Shown here: positions 1 to 9,395 of the stretch, in pieces | Position numbering within the stretch: position 1 is the stretch's first letter | How the letters are laid out: each line of letters starts with the position of its first letter | Notes under the pieces: generated by a model | What the model was told of the DNA's origin: nothing | Database searches by the model: none | What the model saw: only the letters and a program-made list of their open reading frames with translations | Translations under genes and position numbers: made by a program | From: Bdellovibrionales bacterium | GTDB taxonomy: Bacteria > Bdellovibrionota > Bdellovibrionia > Bdellovibrionales > UBA1609 | Length of the DNA: 64,000 nt | Assembly: GCA_016714165.1 (NCBI GenBank) | Contig: JADJNU010000001.1 | Span: forward strand, 496,001-560,000 | Direction: 5' to 3'

Positions 1-114
1 GTGGGCCGAAAATGGTGACACTCGAGCTATTCTGAATGCTGTCTTCCTGTATTTCGAGTATGCAAGGGAGTAGGTGGAGGATGTGCGAGCGATTGGTGTC
101 GATATAAATTGATA

Positions 115-3100
115 CTAGGAAAATCTGAGGTAAACTTCGTGTTCTTTCCCGTCGTCGACGAGATGGATTTTTTGTGCCTCAGTGATGCTCTGAAGCGTGT
201 CGAGCTGAATATGCAAAACGTAGGTGCTGCTCTTGTACTTGTATCGAATCTTAAATTGCTTCCACTCTGGTGGCACACAGGGTTTAATGAGAATCTTACT
301 CCCCATGACTTGAAAGCCCAGTATGTTTTCGATCCCAGCTCGGTACAGCCAGCCAGCTGCTCCGGTGTACCAGCTCCAGCCGCCACGTCCGGCATTTGGC
401 TCCTCCGAATAAACATCCCCTGGTACAACATAAGGTTCGATTTTATAACGATTCACGCTGGCCAAATCAGTGGACCGCTGAATCGGATTCAAAAAGGAAA
501 AGAGTTTCCAGGCTCGTTCTCGATCACCAAGAAGGGCCGCCGCAACGACTACCCAGCTGGCAGCATGAGTGTATTGACCCCCATTTTCGCGTACCCCCGG
601 CAGGTAGCCTTTAACGTAGCCTGGATCCAAATTCGTTTGATCAAAGGGTGGAGTGAACAATAAAATTAATTCTTCGTTGGATTTGACAAGTCTTTCATAG
701 ACAGATTCCATAGCTCTTCGCACGCGATCAAACTGGCCAGCGCCTGACATAACGGCCCAAGTCTGCGAGAGCGAATCAATTTGACACTCAGAGTTTTCAG
801 CGGAACCAAGTGGTGTTCCGTCATCAAAGTAGGCTCGTCGATACCAAGATCCATCCCAAGCATTTTTCTCAGTTGATTCTGCGAGGTGAGTCGCATGCGC
901 TTTCCACCTTGTGGCTCGCTTCTCATCATTTTTGCGCTCAGCGAGTTTTGCAAAATTCTTTAGATTTGAAATTAAAAACCAAGCCAGCCAGACGCTTTCG
1001 CCTTGACCTTTGATGCCGACAAGATTCATTCCATCATTCCAGTCTCCGCCGCCCATGAGCGGAAGTCCGTGCTCACCAAGTTTGAGGCTCTTATCGAGTG
1101 CACGTGCGCAATGCTCATAAAGAGAAGCCTTTTGGACAGAAACATCTGGAAGGAAGTAATTGTCCTCTTGATCAGGGAGAAGTGATGGTCCCTCGAGAAA
1201 AGGTACCAATTCATCTAAAATAGAATGGTCCTGGGTAACATCAAGGTAGCGTGAAACAACATACGGCAGCCAAAGGAGATCATCTGAGAAACGAGTTCTG
1301 ACACCTCGACCTGCTGGAGGATGCCACCAATGCTGCACGTCTCCCTCGATAAACTGGCGACTTGCGGCTCGTAATATCTGTTCGCGTGCCATTGAAGGAG
1401 CAGTGAGCAGGACGGCCATGACGTCTTGCAGTTGGTCTCTGAACCCGAAGGCTCCTCCGGCCTGGTAGAAGGCAGCGCGCGCCCAAATGCGGCAGGCGAT
1501 CGTTTGATAGAGAAGCCATCGATTGAGGATCAGGTCAAGACTTCGATCTGGAGTTTCAACTTGAACTGTTTCAAGAAGGCTGTTCCACTGAATTTTCACG
1601 CGCTCAAATTCATGGTTGAGGTCGATTTCCTCTCGCAAAAGCTTGATCAACTTTCGTGCTGAAACTCGATCATCGGCTTGTCCAAGGACAAAAATAACCT
1701 CTATGACTTTGCCGGGTGGAATTTTAACTTCTGTCTGTAGAGCTGCACAGGGATCCAAGCCACAGCCGGAAACATTGAGAAATGGTTTGTCACAAAAAAT
1801 ACCGACGGGCTGAGATAAATCCGAATTTCTCCCGATAAATTCAGTTCGGTCGCAAGTGAATGAGCTGTGTTTTTGAAGAACTGCACTAAACGCCACTTTC
1901 ATTCCGTATTCCGGATTTCTTGGATTGAGGGCGAAGATGGCCTGCGAAGACTCGTCGAACTCAGTGATCGTCGTAGGTGCCATGGTAGAGCGTGAAAACC
2001 CCAATACCCATTCGACGTAACTGGAAAGAGTTAACTTCCGAATTTTACGCGTTCGATTTTCGAGTCTGAGGCGGGATATCTTAACCGGTTGATCAATGAG
2101 AACAAATTGCTTGAGCTCTGAAAGAATTCCGTAAGCCTGAGTTTCAAAGCGACTGTAACCTTGACCGTGATGAGCGATGTAGGTGGTGTGAGGAAGGCGA
2201 ATCGGAGACGCCGTAGGTCCCCAAACGGCGCCTAAATCAGGATCACGAATAAAGAAAGCCTCACCAGAAGGATCACCAACAGGATCGTTTGACCAAGGAG
2301 TCAGTTGATTTTCGCGACTATTTGACGACCAGGTGTATCCACTGCCGCTTTCAGAAACCTGAAATCCAAATTCAGAATTGGCAATCACGTTAATCCAAGG
2401 AGCAGGAGTCGTTTCAGCATTTTTGAGGACAATGGAATATTCATGACTCTCTGTCGAAAAGCCGCCGCGTCCGTTGAAAAACTCAAGTTGTGGTATCACC
2501 GGAAATGTTTCTGACTCTTCTCGGGGCAGGCAGATAGGCTCGGCCTTTCGTAAAGTTTTCGTTCTTGTCCGCTTCACTTGATCTAACAGGCTTCCATCAT
2601 GTGTTGAAAGAACAGCGCGAGCTTCGCTTGTGAGCAGAATATAATCGGCCTCTGAAATCAAATCTCGGCGCAAAATAAATACTTTACCATGTTTACTAGA
2701 AGTAATATTGGAGGGGATACGAGCCGTTTGAGCCATTTTTTCTAGGCAGACCTGTAGCTCCTGAGAACAAGTATTCGGAGCTTCGTTAAGTATAACAAGA
2801 TCAGAGTGAAATCCTTTTGTGGATAGATATACTTGAGCTTTGAGCAAATTGTTTACCAGACTGCGATTCTCAAGGTCATCAATTCGGACAAGAACAAGGG
2901 GATCATCACCTGAGATTTCAAAGGTCCAAAGTTCCGTTAAATTCTTGATGTTTTGCTTGAGTCTCTCACTGGGAGGTCGCAGAGATGGGTCAGAGTAGAT
3001 AAGGCGGGTGGCTAGCTGTTGAAAGAGATGAGCTTCATCTGGCTCCACTCCAAGGTGAGAAAGTTTAATCTGTGCTTGCTGAGAGGCCAATTCATTGAGT

Positions 3101-4038
3101 CGATCAAAAACGGAGGCATTGCTGAACTTTTCGCACATGATATCGATGGCCTCTCGAGATTCTGTGACTCCGAGAGAGAAGACCAAGTGGCAAGTATCCC
3201 CCGGTTCAAGGCGAATTCGTCTGCGGAGACTCATCACTGGATCAAGCACGGATCCCACCGTGTTTGATAGAATTTCTGTTTCAAAGAGGGCCGCTGGCCT
3301 TCTGAGATTTCGTCCTCGACCCAAAAACTGGGACCGATCGGTTTCGTACTGGAGAGGTCCTACTGAATGGAAGTCCGTGTGCAAGGTATGCATCATCCAA
3401 ATCCGCTTATCTCTATTGGATCGCGGGCGTCGGCTTGCAATCAATGCTGATGTTTCGTAATCAAATTCAGTTTCGATAAAAAGATTTGAAAATGAGGGGT
3501 GAGCGAGATCTGAGAGATGTGCATTTAATACTGCCTCAGAATAGGAAGTGACTTCAAGCTCGCGAATCGATTTGCCCAAATTAATGAGTGTCAATCGACG
3601 AATTTCAGCATTTTCCTCGGGAGAAACAAAAATATCAAGTCCACTTTCAATTCCGAAATCTTCTTTTACAATTTTGATCCGATTTTCGAAAAATGAGGCC
3701 TGATAGCGATTGGACTCAGAGCATATCGGCTGATAACCTGCTGACCAAACATTCTTGCTTTGACAGTCCTTTATATAAAGAAAAAATCCATAATTGTCGC
3801 AAGTGACATCCTCTCGCCAGCGCGTGACGGCCAGATCATGCAATCGACTAAATCCGGATCCAGCTGCTGTTACCATGACCGTGTACCGACCATTGGACAA
3901 AATATGAGTCGCTGGCACCGGTAGGTTGACCGCATAGCATCGGCCAGATTGAGGGGCATCAAGGATTTCGGCTCGAATGCGTTCTTCGGATTCTTTGACT
4001 ATCACATCGGTAACAGATCTGCATATTTTCTTTTTCAT
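115..4038 (-). CDS. GH94-type glucan phosphorylase-like protein (NdvB C-terminal-like)
   Basis: This 1307-residue protein resembles the C-terminal half of cyclic beta-1,2-glucan synthases (NdvB/ChvB) and the stand-alone 1,2-beta-oligoglucan phosphorylases. I see two glycan-binding beta-sandwich regions (about residues 10-330 and 520-790) and an (alpha/alpha)6 GH94 barrel (about 800-1280). The barrel carries the conserved catalytic-region motif GGGDWNDGMN at residues 996-1005. The membrane glycosyltransferase (GT84) and glycoamylase-like parts of NdvB are absent, and a divergent gene directly upstream leaves no room for them. No signal peptide is visible, so a cytoplasmic phosphorylase acting on beta-glucan oligosaccharides is the best inference. 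Substrate and direction of reaction cannot be read from the sequence. Confidence 0.8.
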   Translation of the reverse strand: MKKKICRSVTDVIVKESEERIRAEILDAPQSGRCYAVNLPVPATHILSNGRYTVMVTAAGSGFSRLHDLAVTRWREDVTCDNYGFFLYIKDCQSKNVWSAGYQPICSESNRYQASFFENRIKIVKEDFGIESGLDIFVSPEENAEIRRLTLINLGKSIRELEVTSYSEAVLNAHLSDLAHPSFSNLFIETEFDYETSALIASRRPRSNRDKRIWMMHTLHTDFHSVGPLQYETDRSQFLGRGRNLRRPAALFETEILSNTVGSVLDPVMSLRRRIRLEPGDTCHLVFSLGVTESREAIDIMCEKFSNASVFDRLNELASQQAQIKLSHLGVEPDEAHLFQQLATRLIYSDPSLRPPSERLKQNIKNLTELWTFEISGDDPLVLVRIDDLENRSLVNNLLKAQVYLSTKGFHSDLVILNEAPNTCSQELQVCLEKMAQTARIPSNITSSKHGKVFILRRDLISEADYILLTSEARAVLSTHDGSLLDQVKRTRTKTLRKAEPICLPREESETFPVIPQLEFFNGRGGFSTESHEYSIVLKNAETTPAPWINVIANSEFGFQVSESGSGYTWSSNSRENQLTPWSNDPVGDPSGEAFFIRDPDLGAVWGPTASPIRLPHTTYIAHHGQGYSRFETQAYGILSELKQFVLIDQPVKISRLRLENRTRKIRKLTLSSYVEWVLGFSRSTMAPTTITEFDESSQAIFALNPRNPEYGMKVAFSAVLQKHSSFTCDRTEFIGRNSDLSQPVGIFCDKPFLNVSGCGLDPCAALQTEVKIPPGKVIEVIFVLGQADDRVSARKLIKLLREEIDLNHEFERVKIQWNSLLETVQVETPDRSLDLILNRWLLYQTIACRIWARAAFYQAGGAFGFRDQLQDVMAVLLTAPSMAREQILRAASRQFIEGDVQHWWHPPAGRGVRTRFSDDLLWLPYVVSRYLDVTQDHSILDELVPFLEGPSLLPDQEDNYFLPDVSVQKASLYEHCARALDKSLKLGEHGLPLMGGGDWNDGMNLVGIKGQGESVWLAWFLISNLKNFAKLAERKNDEKRATRWKAHATHLAESTEKNAWDGSWYRRAYFDDGTPLGSAENSECQIDSLSQTWAVMSGAGQFDRVRRAMESVYERLVKSNEELILLFTPPFDQTNLDPGYVKGYLPGVRENGGQYTHAASWVVVAAALLGDRERAWKLFSFLNPIQRSTDLASVNRYKIEPYVVPGDVYSEEPNAGRGGWSWYTGAAGWLYRAGIENILGFQVMGSKILIKPCVPPEWKQFKIRYKYKSSTYVLHIQLDTLQSITEAQKIHLVDDGKEHEVYLRFS

Positions 4039-4164
4039 CGCTTTTTATTTTCGCATTTCAGCCCGTGGAAAGCAAAAAAAATCCAGAGTTCAGATTCTCG
4101 GCGAGCGGAGAGTTCTTCCCTTTTAAATTTTCTTGGCGTAAAACGGAGGCAGATGGGGGTTGGT

Positions 4165-6594
4165 ATGAGCAGTCAGTTTATTAAATGGTTTGAAGAGATT
4201 TCGATTCAGGATATTTCTCTGGTTGGAGGCAAGAACGCCTCCTTGGGAGAAATGTTTCAGCGCCTGACTCCCCAAGGCATAAATATTCCCCCGGGCTTTG
4301 CTGTGACGGCGGATGCGTTTTCGTTCTTAGTCGACCAGAGTAAGATTTCAGAGAAAATGTATTCATTGCTTTCAAATCTCGATTCGCAAGATACGAACAA
4401 GCTGGCAGAAGTTGGTCACAAGATCAGAGCAATAATTCGAAACGCCGGAATACCTGAAGAGGTGGCCAGCGAAATTCGCAGTGCCTATGCTCAGCTTTGC
4501 CATCGAACTGGTGTTGTGGAACTGGATGTGGCTGTCAGATCCTCGGCTACGGCAGAAGATCTTCCTGATGCTTCATTTGCCGGACAGCAGGAATCTTTTC
4601 TCAATGTGCGGGGTGCAAATGATCTCCTGCTTGCCTGTCTTAATTGTTTTGCCTCACTTTTTACGGATCGAGCAATCAGCTATCGATCGACGAAGGGATT
4701 TGGACATGACAAAGTGAGACTCTCTATCTGCGTTCAGCAAATGGTTCGATCGGATCTAGCAGCATCGGGAGTCATTTTCACGTTGGACACAGAATCTGGG
4801 GCCAGAAATGTCGTTCTCATCAACAGTGCCTATGGCTTGGGCGAGAATGTTGTCGGAGGTCGCGTTGATCCAGACGAATTTCTAGTTCTGAAACCTCTTT
4901 TGGGAGACTTGGATAGGAGCGCAGGGAGAGTGCCGATTTTGCGTCGAAAGTTGGGCTCAAAACAGGTGAGGATGGTGTATTCAGGACAGGGCAGTCGGAC
5001 GACTCGAAATATTGAAGTCTCTCAGCGTGATCGTGAATTGCTCTCCATCAATGACGGTGATGTCATCAAGCTCGCTCAGTGGGCCTGTGCCATTGAGCAA
5101 TACTATTCCAAGTTAAATGGTCGTGAAACCCCAATGGACATAGAATGGGGAAAGGACGGAAAAACAGGTGCTCTTTTCATTTTGCAGGCCCGACCAGAAA
5201 CTGTTCATTCTCAGGAGTTGGGTCTTGTGCAGAGCTCATTTTTTTTAAAGGAAAGATCGGCTGTCCTGATAACTGGGCGAGCCATTGGTTCAAAAATTGG
5301 AACAGGGCCCGTTCGAATTATTAACCATGTTTCTGAATTGGGTGAATTTCAGGACGGTGAGGTCTTGGTTGCTGATATGACTGATCCTGATTGGGAGCCG
5401 ATCATGAAAAAGGCCTCTGCGATCATAACCAACCGAGGCGGGAGAACCTGCCATGCGGCCATTGTAAGTCGTGAACATGGTGTGCCCTGCATTGTGGGAA
5501 CGGGAACTGGTACAGAGGTGCTCAAACTCGGGCAAGTAGTGACCGCTTCTTGCGCTGAAGGCGATGAAGGCATTGTCTATAAGGGGCGCTTGTCATTTGA
5601 AGAGGAGAAAGTGAACTGGACGTCCCTTGAGAGGCCACGTACAAAGATCATGGTCAACTTGGGAAATCCGGCTCAGGCCCTCAAAAACTCTCTTTTGCCT
5701 GTGGAGGGAGTGGGGCTCGCGCGAATCGAATTTATCATCAGTGAGTACGTCAAGATCCATCCCATGGCGCTGGCCCATCCTGAAGAAATAACTGATCAGG
5801 AAACAAAAACAGAAATAGAGAATTTGTTGGGATTTCACAGGAACAATCCGAGACAATATTTTATCGATCGACTGTCTGAAGGAGTGGGTCTTATCGCTGG
5901 CGCTTTTTATCCAAGGCCTGTCATTGTTCGCTTTTCAGATTTTAAATCCAACGAGTATGCGGGCCTTTTAGGGGGACAAAAATTTGAGCCCATCGAAGAG
6001 AATCCGATGATTGGGTTTCGAGGGGCCTCCCGTTACTATGATCAGCGTTACCGTGATGGCTTTGCTCTAGAGTGTTCTGCTATAAGTCATCTTCGGCAAA
6101 AAGTGGGTTTGACTAATATTAAAGTGATGGTTCCATTTTGTCGTTCTCCTGAAGAGGGGCAGAGAGTTTTGGCAGAAATGAAAGAGCACGGTCTTTTTCA
6201 GGGCAAGGATGGTCTTGAGGTCTATGTGATGTCTGAAATTCCCTCGAATATTCTGCGTGGTGAGGAATTTGGAAAGATCTTTGATGGCTTTTCGATCGGG
6301 TCGAACGATTTGACCCAAATGGTTTTGGGTGTCGATCGGGACTCCTCCGTGATCAGTCATCTTTTTGATGAACGTGATCCTGGGGTTCTCAAGATGCTTC
6401 GCATGGCGATCGAGGTGGCCAAGAGGACAGGTCGACCTATCGGAATCTGCGGTCAGGCCCCAAGTGATTTTCCTGAATTATCGAGACTGTTGGTTCAGTC
6501 GGGGATCAGTTCGATCTCGGTGACCCCCGATGCCGTATTAAAGACGATCCGCGTGGTTTTAGATGCAGAGAAATCATGCTTTATCAATAAATGA
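4165..6594 (+). CDS. ppsA: Phosphoenolpyruvate synthase
   Basis: PEP synthase (EC 2.7.9.2) converts pyruvate, ATP and water to PEP, AMP and phosphate for gluconeogenesis. The N-terminus reads VGGKNASLGEM, as in PpsA. The pyruvate/ATP-binding domain spans about residues 15-340. The swivelling phosphohistidine domain has GGRTCHAAIVSREHGVPCIVG with His430 as the phosphorylated residue. The PEP/pyruvate-binding barrel follows to the end, with SNDLTQM near the C-terminus. Length (809 aa) is close to E. coli PpsA (792). The open frame extends further upstream, but homology begins here. ATG 4153 (four codons longer) is an alternative, and GGAGG lies at 4145-4149. The gene diverges from the GH94 gene. 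Pyruvate kinase, which catalyses the opposing step, is encoded at 61.3 kb. Confidence 0.92.
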   Translation: MSSQFIKWFEEISIQDISLVGGKNASLGEMFQRLTPQGINIPPGFAVTADAFSFLVDQSKISEKMYSLLSNLDSQDTNKLAEVGHKIRAIIRNAGIPEEVASEIRSAYAQLCHRTGVVELDVAVRSSATAEDLPDASFAGQQESFLNVRGANDLLLACLNCFASLFTDRAISYRSTKGFGHDKVRLSICVQQMVRSDLAASGVIFTLDTESGARNVVLINSAYGLGENVVGGRVDPDEFLVLKPLLGDLDRSAGRVPILRRKLGSKQVRMVYSGQGSRTTRNIEVSQRDRELLSINDGDVIKLAQWACAIEQYYSKLNGRETPMDIEWGKDGKTGALFILQARPETVHSQELGLVQSSFFLKERSAVLITGRAIGSKIGTGPVRIINHVSELGEFQDGEVLVADMTDPDWEPIMKKASAIITNRGGRTCHAAIVSREHGVPCIVGTGTGTEVLKLGQVVTASCAEGDEGIVYKGRLSFEEEKVNWTSLERPRTKIMVNLGNPAQALKNSLLPVEGVGLARIEFIISEYVKIHPMALAHPEEITDQETKTEIENLLGFHRNNPRQYFIDRLSEGVGLIAGAFYPRPVIVRFSDFKSNEYAGLLGGQKFEPIEENPMIGFRGASRYYDQRYRDGFALECSAISHLRQKVGLTNIKVMVPFCRSPEEGQRVLAEMKEHGLFQGKDGLEVYVMSEIPSNILRGEEFGKIFDGFSIGSNDLTQMVLGVDRDSSVISHLFDERDPGVLKMLRMAIEVAKRTGRPIGICGQAPSDFPELSRLLVQSGISSISVTPDAVLKTIRVVLDAEKSCFINK

Positions 6595-7182
6595 CATGAC
6601 AACCACGAGTCCTTCGATCAAACAGTCTCAAAAAAAGCCACTCGCCTCGTCCGAAACGACAATCCATTCAAAATCTTTGTGTAAGCAAAATCATCATGAG
6701 GAGATTGTTCTAGCTTAAGACCTCGCTCTATTTACGTCGCATTTTAAATTTTTGAAATTTCTAGGATTTTTTTGACATGGTCCAGTTTTAGAATCGGATG
6801 CACTTGACATTTTCTTCGCTGTGGTCAGTATTAAATCAGAAACAACAGGGCTTTTGCGGGCGATTGTAGCTTCTTTACTTGATGCGTGCCCTGGACGTAT
6901 TAAAGGAGGTACAAAGTGATGTCGGGTATTCCACCCAGTCGGCTCTGGTATTAAAAATAGACAATACAATTATAGTTTCCATTGAGTTGGCGCAGCTATC
7001 TTGATGGATGTTTGCGACAGCGCCAAAGCTACGTTCGAGGGAGGGACCGTGCTCAGCTATTGTGTGTAATTTGGACTTGTAGGCTTTGTTCTTGAGTACG
7101 AAGTGAGAAATTTTATTTCGACCTTTGCTGAAAGGCCACACCATGAATCACCAAGTGGTTTGGCAATTTTTGAGGGGTGTGT
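6595..7182. other. Intergenic stretch without a recognised gene
   Basis: I see no convincing gene here. Two overlapping open frames on the minus strand (6715-6969 and 6875-7144) have no family I recognise and no good ribosome-binding site, so they are not called. No clear hairpin terminator follows ppsA. Confidence 0.4.
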
Positions 7183-7518
7183 ATGTATTTTATGAAACAA
7201 CTTTTAACTTTCAAGAAAATGAAGGCAGAAAAAGCAGATCCAAACCAGCCTCTGGAAAATCCATCGAGGGGCTGCTTCGGAAACGTCCTGACACCCATCA
7301 CGCTGTCGGGCGTGGTCGCGCCCTGGGATAAGGATGCGAGTACCACTCGAAAATCTGAATACAAGCTGGTGTGCACGAGCGGACTTGAGTACTTCCTTGT
7401 AACCAAAGAGGAGGCCAACACGTACATCATGAAAGACATTGATTCAGTTGACGCCTATGAGCGAATTATCAACCAGCGCGGGAAATTAGGGCCTGCGATC
7501 GAGTATCTGGCATCCTAG
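7183..7518 (+). CDS. Small hypothetical protein upstream of an SDR enzyme
   Basis: An open frame of about 111 codons with no family I recognise. It has no signal peptide or membrane segment, and the second half is mixed charged sequence ending IEYLAS. ATG 7183 is preferred because GAGGGG (7172-7177) sits five bases before it; ATG 7192 and ATG 7219 are alternatives. The stop lies nine bases before the SDR start, and the SDR ribosome-binding site overlaps this stop, which suggests a two-gene transcript. That spacing is the main support for it being a real gene. Confidence 0.5.
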   Translation: MYFMKQLLTFKKMKAEKADPNQPLENPSRGCFGNVLTPITLSGVVAPWDKDASTTRKSEYKLVCTSGLEYFLVTKEEANTYIMKDIDSVDAYERIINQRGKLGPAIEYLAS

Positions 7519-7527
7519 GAGGAACAG

Positions 7528-8625
7528 GTGTTCAAGTGGTTTTCAAAATTCTTCCGAAGAAGAGGCGATCGAAGGCGTGTCGTCCTTATTACCGGAGCAA
7601 GCACGGGCTTGGGTTTAGCTCTGACTAAGGAGCTGTTGAGATCTGACTCCTTCCATGTCATAGCGACGGCACGTCGGTCGTCACTTCACCGCTTTGAAGA
7701 CATGGGGTTTTTTGAAACTGAGAATCTGTGGATTCGACCGCTGAACGTATTGTCAAAAAGTGATCGTGACAATGTTATTGCCGAGGCAATTGAAAGACTC
7801 GGTGGCATTGATGTCTTGGTGAACAATGCGGGTTATTGTCTGCGCGGAGTGGTCGAGCAAGTAAATGAGACTGAGCGACTCAAGCAAATTGATACCAACT
7901 TCCGGGCGCCTATGGCTCTCATTCGAGGGGTACTCCCTCATATGAGAAAAAAAAGATCTGGACATATCGTCAACATTTCATCTGTCGGAGGCATGATGGC
8001 CATGCCGACTATGTCGATCTATAGTGCGTCTAAGTTTGCCCTTGAGGGTGCAACAGAGGCTTTGTGGTATGAGGTCCGTCCATGGAATATCAAGGTGTGT
8101 TTGATTCAACCGGGATTTATCAATTCGGGCTCATTTAAGAATGTTGAGCTTACGAGAGAAAGTCGGAAGTCTATGCAGGACAAAAACAATCCGTATTACT
8201 ATCACTATAATTCAATGGCCCCGTTTATCGCGAAAATGATGAAGTTATCTCCTACGACACCAGAAAAAATAGCCGAGCGTATCCACAAAATTATCAATAG
8301 TAAGAATCCGCCGCTAAGATCTTTCGTAACTGTTGACGCGTATCTATTTGGATTTCTGAGAAAGTGGCTACCTCGAAATCTCTACCACTCACTTATGTAC
8401 TACTCCTTACCTAAAATATTCCGCTGGGGAGAAGACGACCACTATTATGGCGACGCTGAGTACGAAAGAAATGAAATGCGCAAGGCAAAGGAGGATGCGG
8501 AGAATAGAAGGAGTCCTTATCCCCTCAAGACGCTGCCGCAGAGAAATCACGGTGATAATCATAATTTTCAGCCACATAACCTGGGGGTAGGGCCTGAAAC
8601 TCTGAAGAAGTCGCCCTTATTCTAA
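7528..8625 (+). CDS. Short-chain dehydrogenase/reductase with C-terminal extension
   Basis: A classical SDR fold NAD(P)(H)-dependent oxidoreductase. Visible motifs are the dinucleotide-binding TGASTGLG at residues 22-29, NNAG at 99-102, catalytic Ser around 151-152, and YSASK with Tyr165 and Lys169. After about residue 260 there is a basic extension of about 100 residues, giving 365 aa against about 250-280 for simple SDRs. The GTG start at 7528 is supported by AGGAGGA at 7517-7523. The substrate is unknown. The extension contains a hydrophobic, aromatic patch around residues 275-300 that may associate with membrane (inference). Confidence 0.85.
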   Translation: MFKWFSKFFRRRGDRRRVVLITGASTGLGLALTKELLRSDSFHVIATARRSSLHRFEDMGFFETENLWIRPLNVLSKSDRDNVIAEAIERLGGIDVLVNNAGYCLRGVVEQVNETERLKQIDTNFRAPMALIRGVLPHMRKKRSGHIVNISSVGGMMAMPTMSIYSASKFALEGATEALWYEVRPWNIKVCLIQPGFINSGSFKNVELTRESRKSMQDKNNPYYYHYNSMAPFIAKMMKLSPTTPEKIAERIHKIINSKNPPLRSFVTVDAYLFGFLRKWLPRNLYHSLMYYSLPKIFRWGEDDHYYGDAEYERNEMRKAKEDAENRRSPYPLKTLPQRNHGDNHNFQPHNLGVGPETLKKSPLF

Positions 8626-8720
8626 TTCCAGGGTTGGTTAAGAGGAGGGAGTCGGTGGGTTTTTATATACCTTCAGTTTTGAGGCGGAGGATGAAAGGGG
8701 AAGATGACTATTGACTCACT

Positions 8721-8742
8721 CCCCGTGGCTAAAGCCAGGGGG
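8721..8742 (-). mobile_element. IS200/IS605-like terminal hairpin remnant
   Basis: An imperfect 10-bp inverted repeat with an AA loop (CCCCGTGGCT / AGCCAGGGGG, one mismatch) lies in a 300-bp gap. Read on the minus strand it gives AGCCCCCTGGCTTTAGCC followed by ACGGGGAG, which resembles the right-end hairpin next to TnpB/omega-RNA in IS200/IS605 elements. The roughly 180 bases to its right contain no intact tnpB, so at most this is a decayed end. The resemblance is from memory of the family and was not aligned. Confidence 0.35.
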
Positions 8743-8925
8743 CTTTACGTCACGAATGGTAAAAAACTTGACGGCAGGCACCGCTTGAAATAACTCTGTC
8801 GTCGCTGCGCTCCGAAGGTCCGGGCCCAGGCGCTTTCAAACAGCTGGACTGACGGGTTCAATTGGTGAAACGCAGTGTAAAATGAACGGCGTTAAGTTAG
8901 AAATTATTTTGCAGAAGGAGCGATA

Positions 8926-9393
8926 GTGAAGAAAGCGGCTATATCTTTGTTTGCCTTATTGTTAATTCCCTGTGCTCGTGCGAAGGATATCGAGGTCAAG
9001 AACATCGATTTTAGCAACTATTCAATTACTTTTGACTCGGCGATCTTTTCAGGAGATGTTTCAAGCAAATACCGCAGCGACAAACCCTATATCTTAGCCG
9101 CCTCTTCCGATTCAAATATTATTGGAGTCTTGGAGTGCGACGATTCCATTGTTTCCCGTCTCGATAGAGAATACCTCAAGCTCACATTGACAGATCGCAA
9201 ATGGAGCTCGACTCCGGCACTAGCTCTGTTAGCGATGAATGCAGAGGAATGTCGCTCAATGGGTGATTCAATAGTTGAAGGGAGATCAAAGATTGAAGTT
9301 CACACGGGAAAAAGGTCTAATTTTAGCTACCGCTACGCAAGTAAAGTTTTTCCTCTTAAACTGAATGTTCTCTCTGCTCATTCAGAAAACTAA
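8926..9393 (+). CDS. Small secreted hypothetical protein
   Basis: 155 residues beginning with a clear Sec signal peptide: KKA, then a hydrophobic stretch ISLFALLLIP, then the probable cleavage site CARAK. GTG 8926 is chosen because AAGGAG lies at 8915-8920, five bases upstream. The mature part is short, beta-rich in appearance and contains two cysteines (in ECDD and EECRS) that could form a disulfide. I do not recognise a family. It ends two bases before the convergent Usp gene stop. Confidence 0.65.
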   Translation: MKKAAISLFALLLIPCARAKDIEVKNIDFSNYSITFDSAIFSGDVSSKYRSDKPYILAASSDSNIIGVLECDDSIVSRLDREYLKLTLTDRKWSSTPALALLAMNAEECRSMGDSIVEGRSKIEVHTGKRSNFSYRYASKVFPLKLNVLSAHSEN

Positions 9394-9395
9394 CT

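Noticed and set aside
6715..7144. Two overlapping minus-strand open frames in the gap after ppsA
   Set aside because: No family, no ribosome-binding site, overlap in different frames; likely chance open frames.
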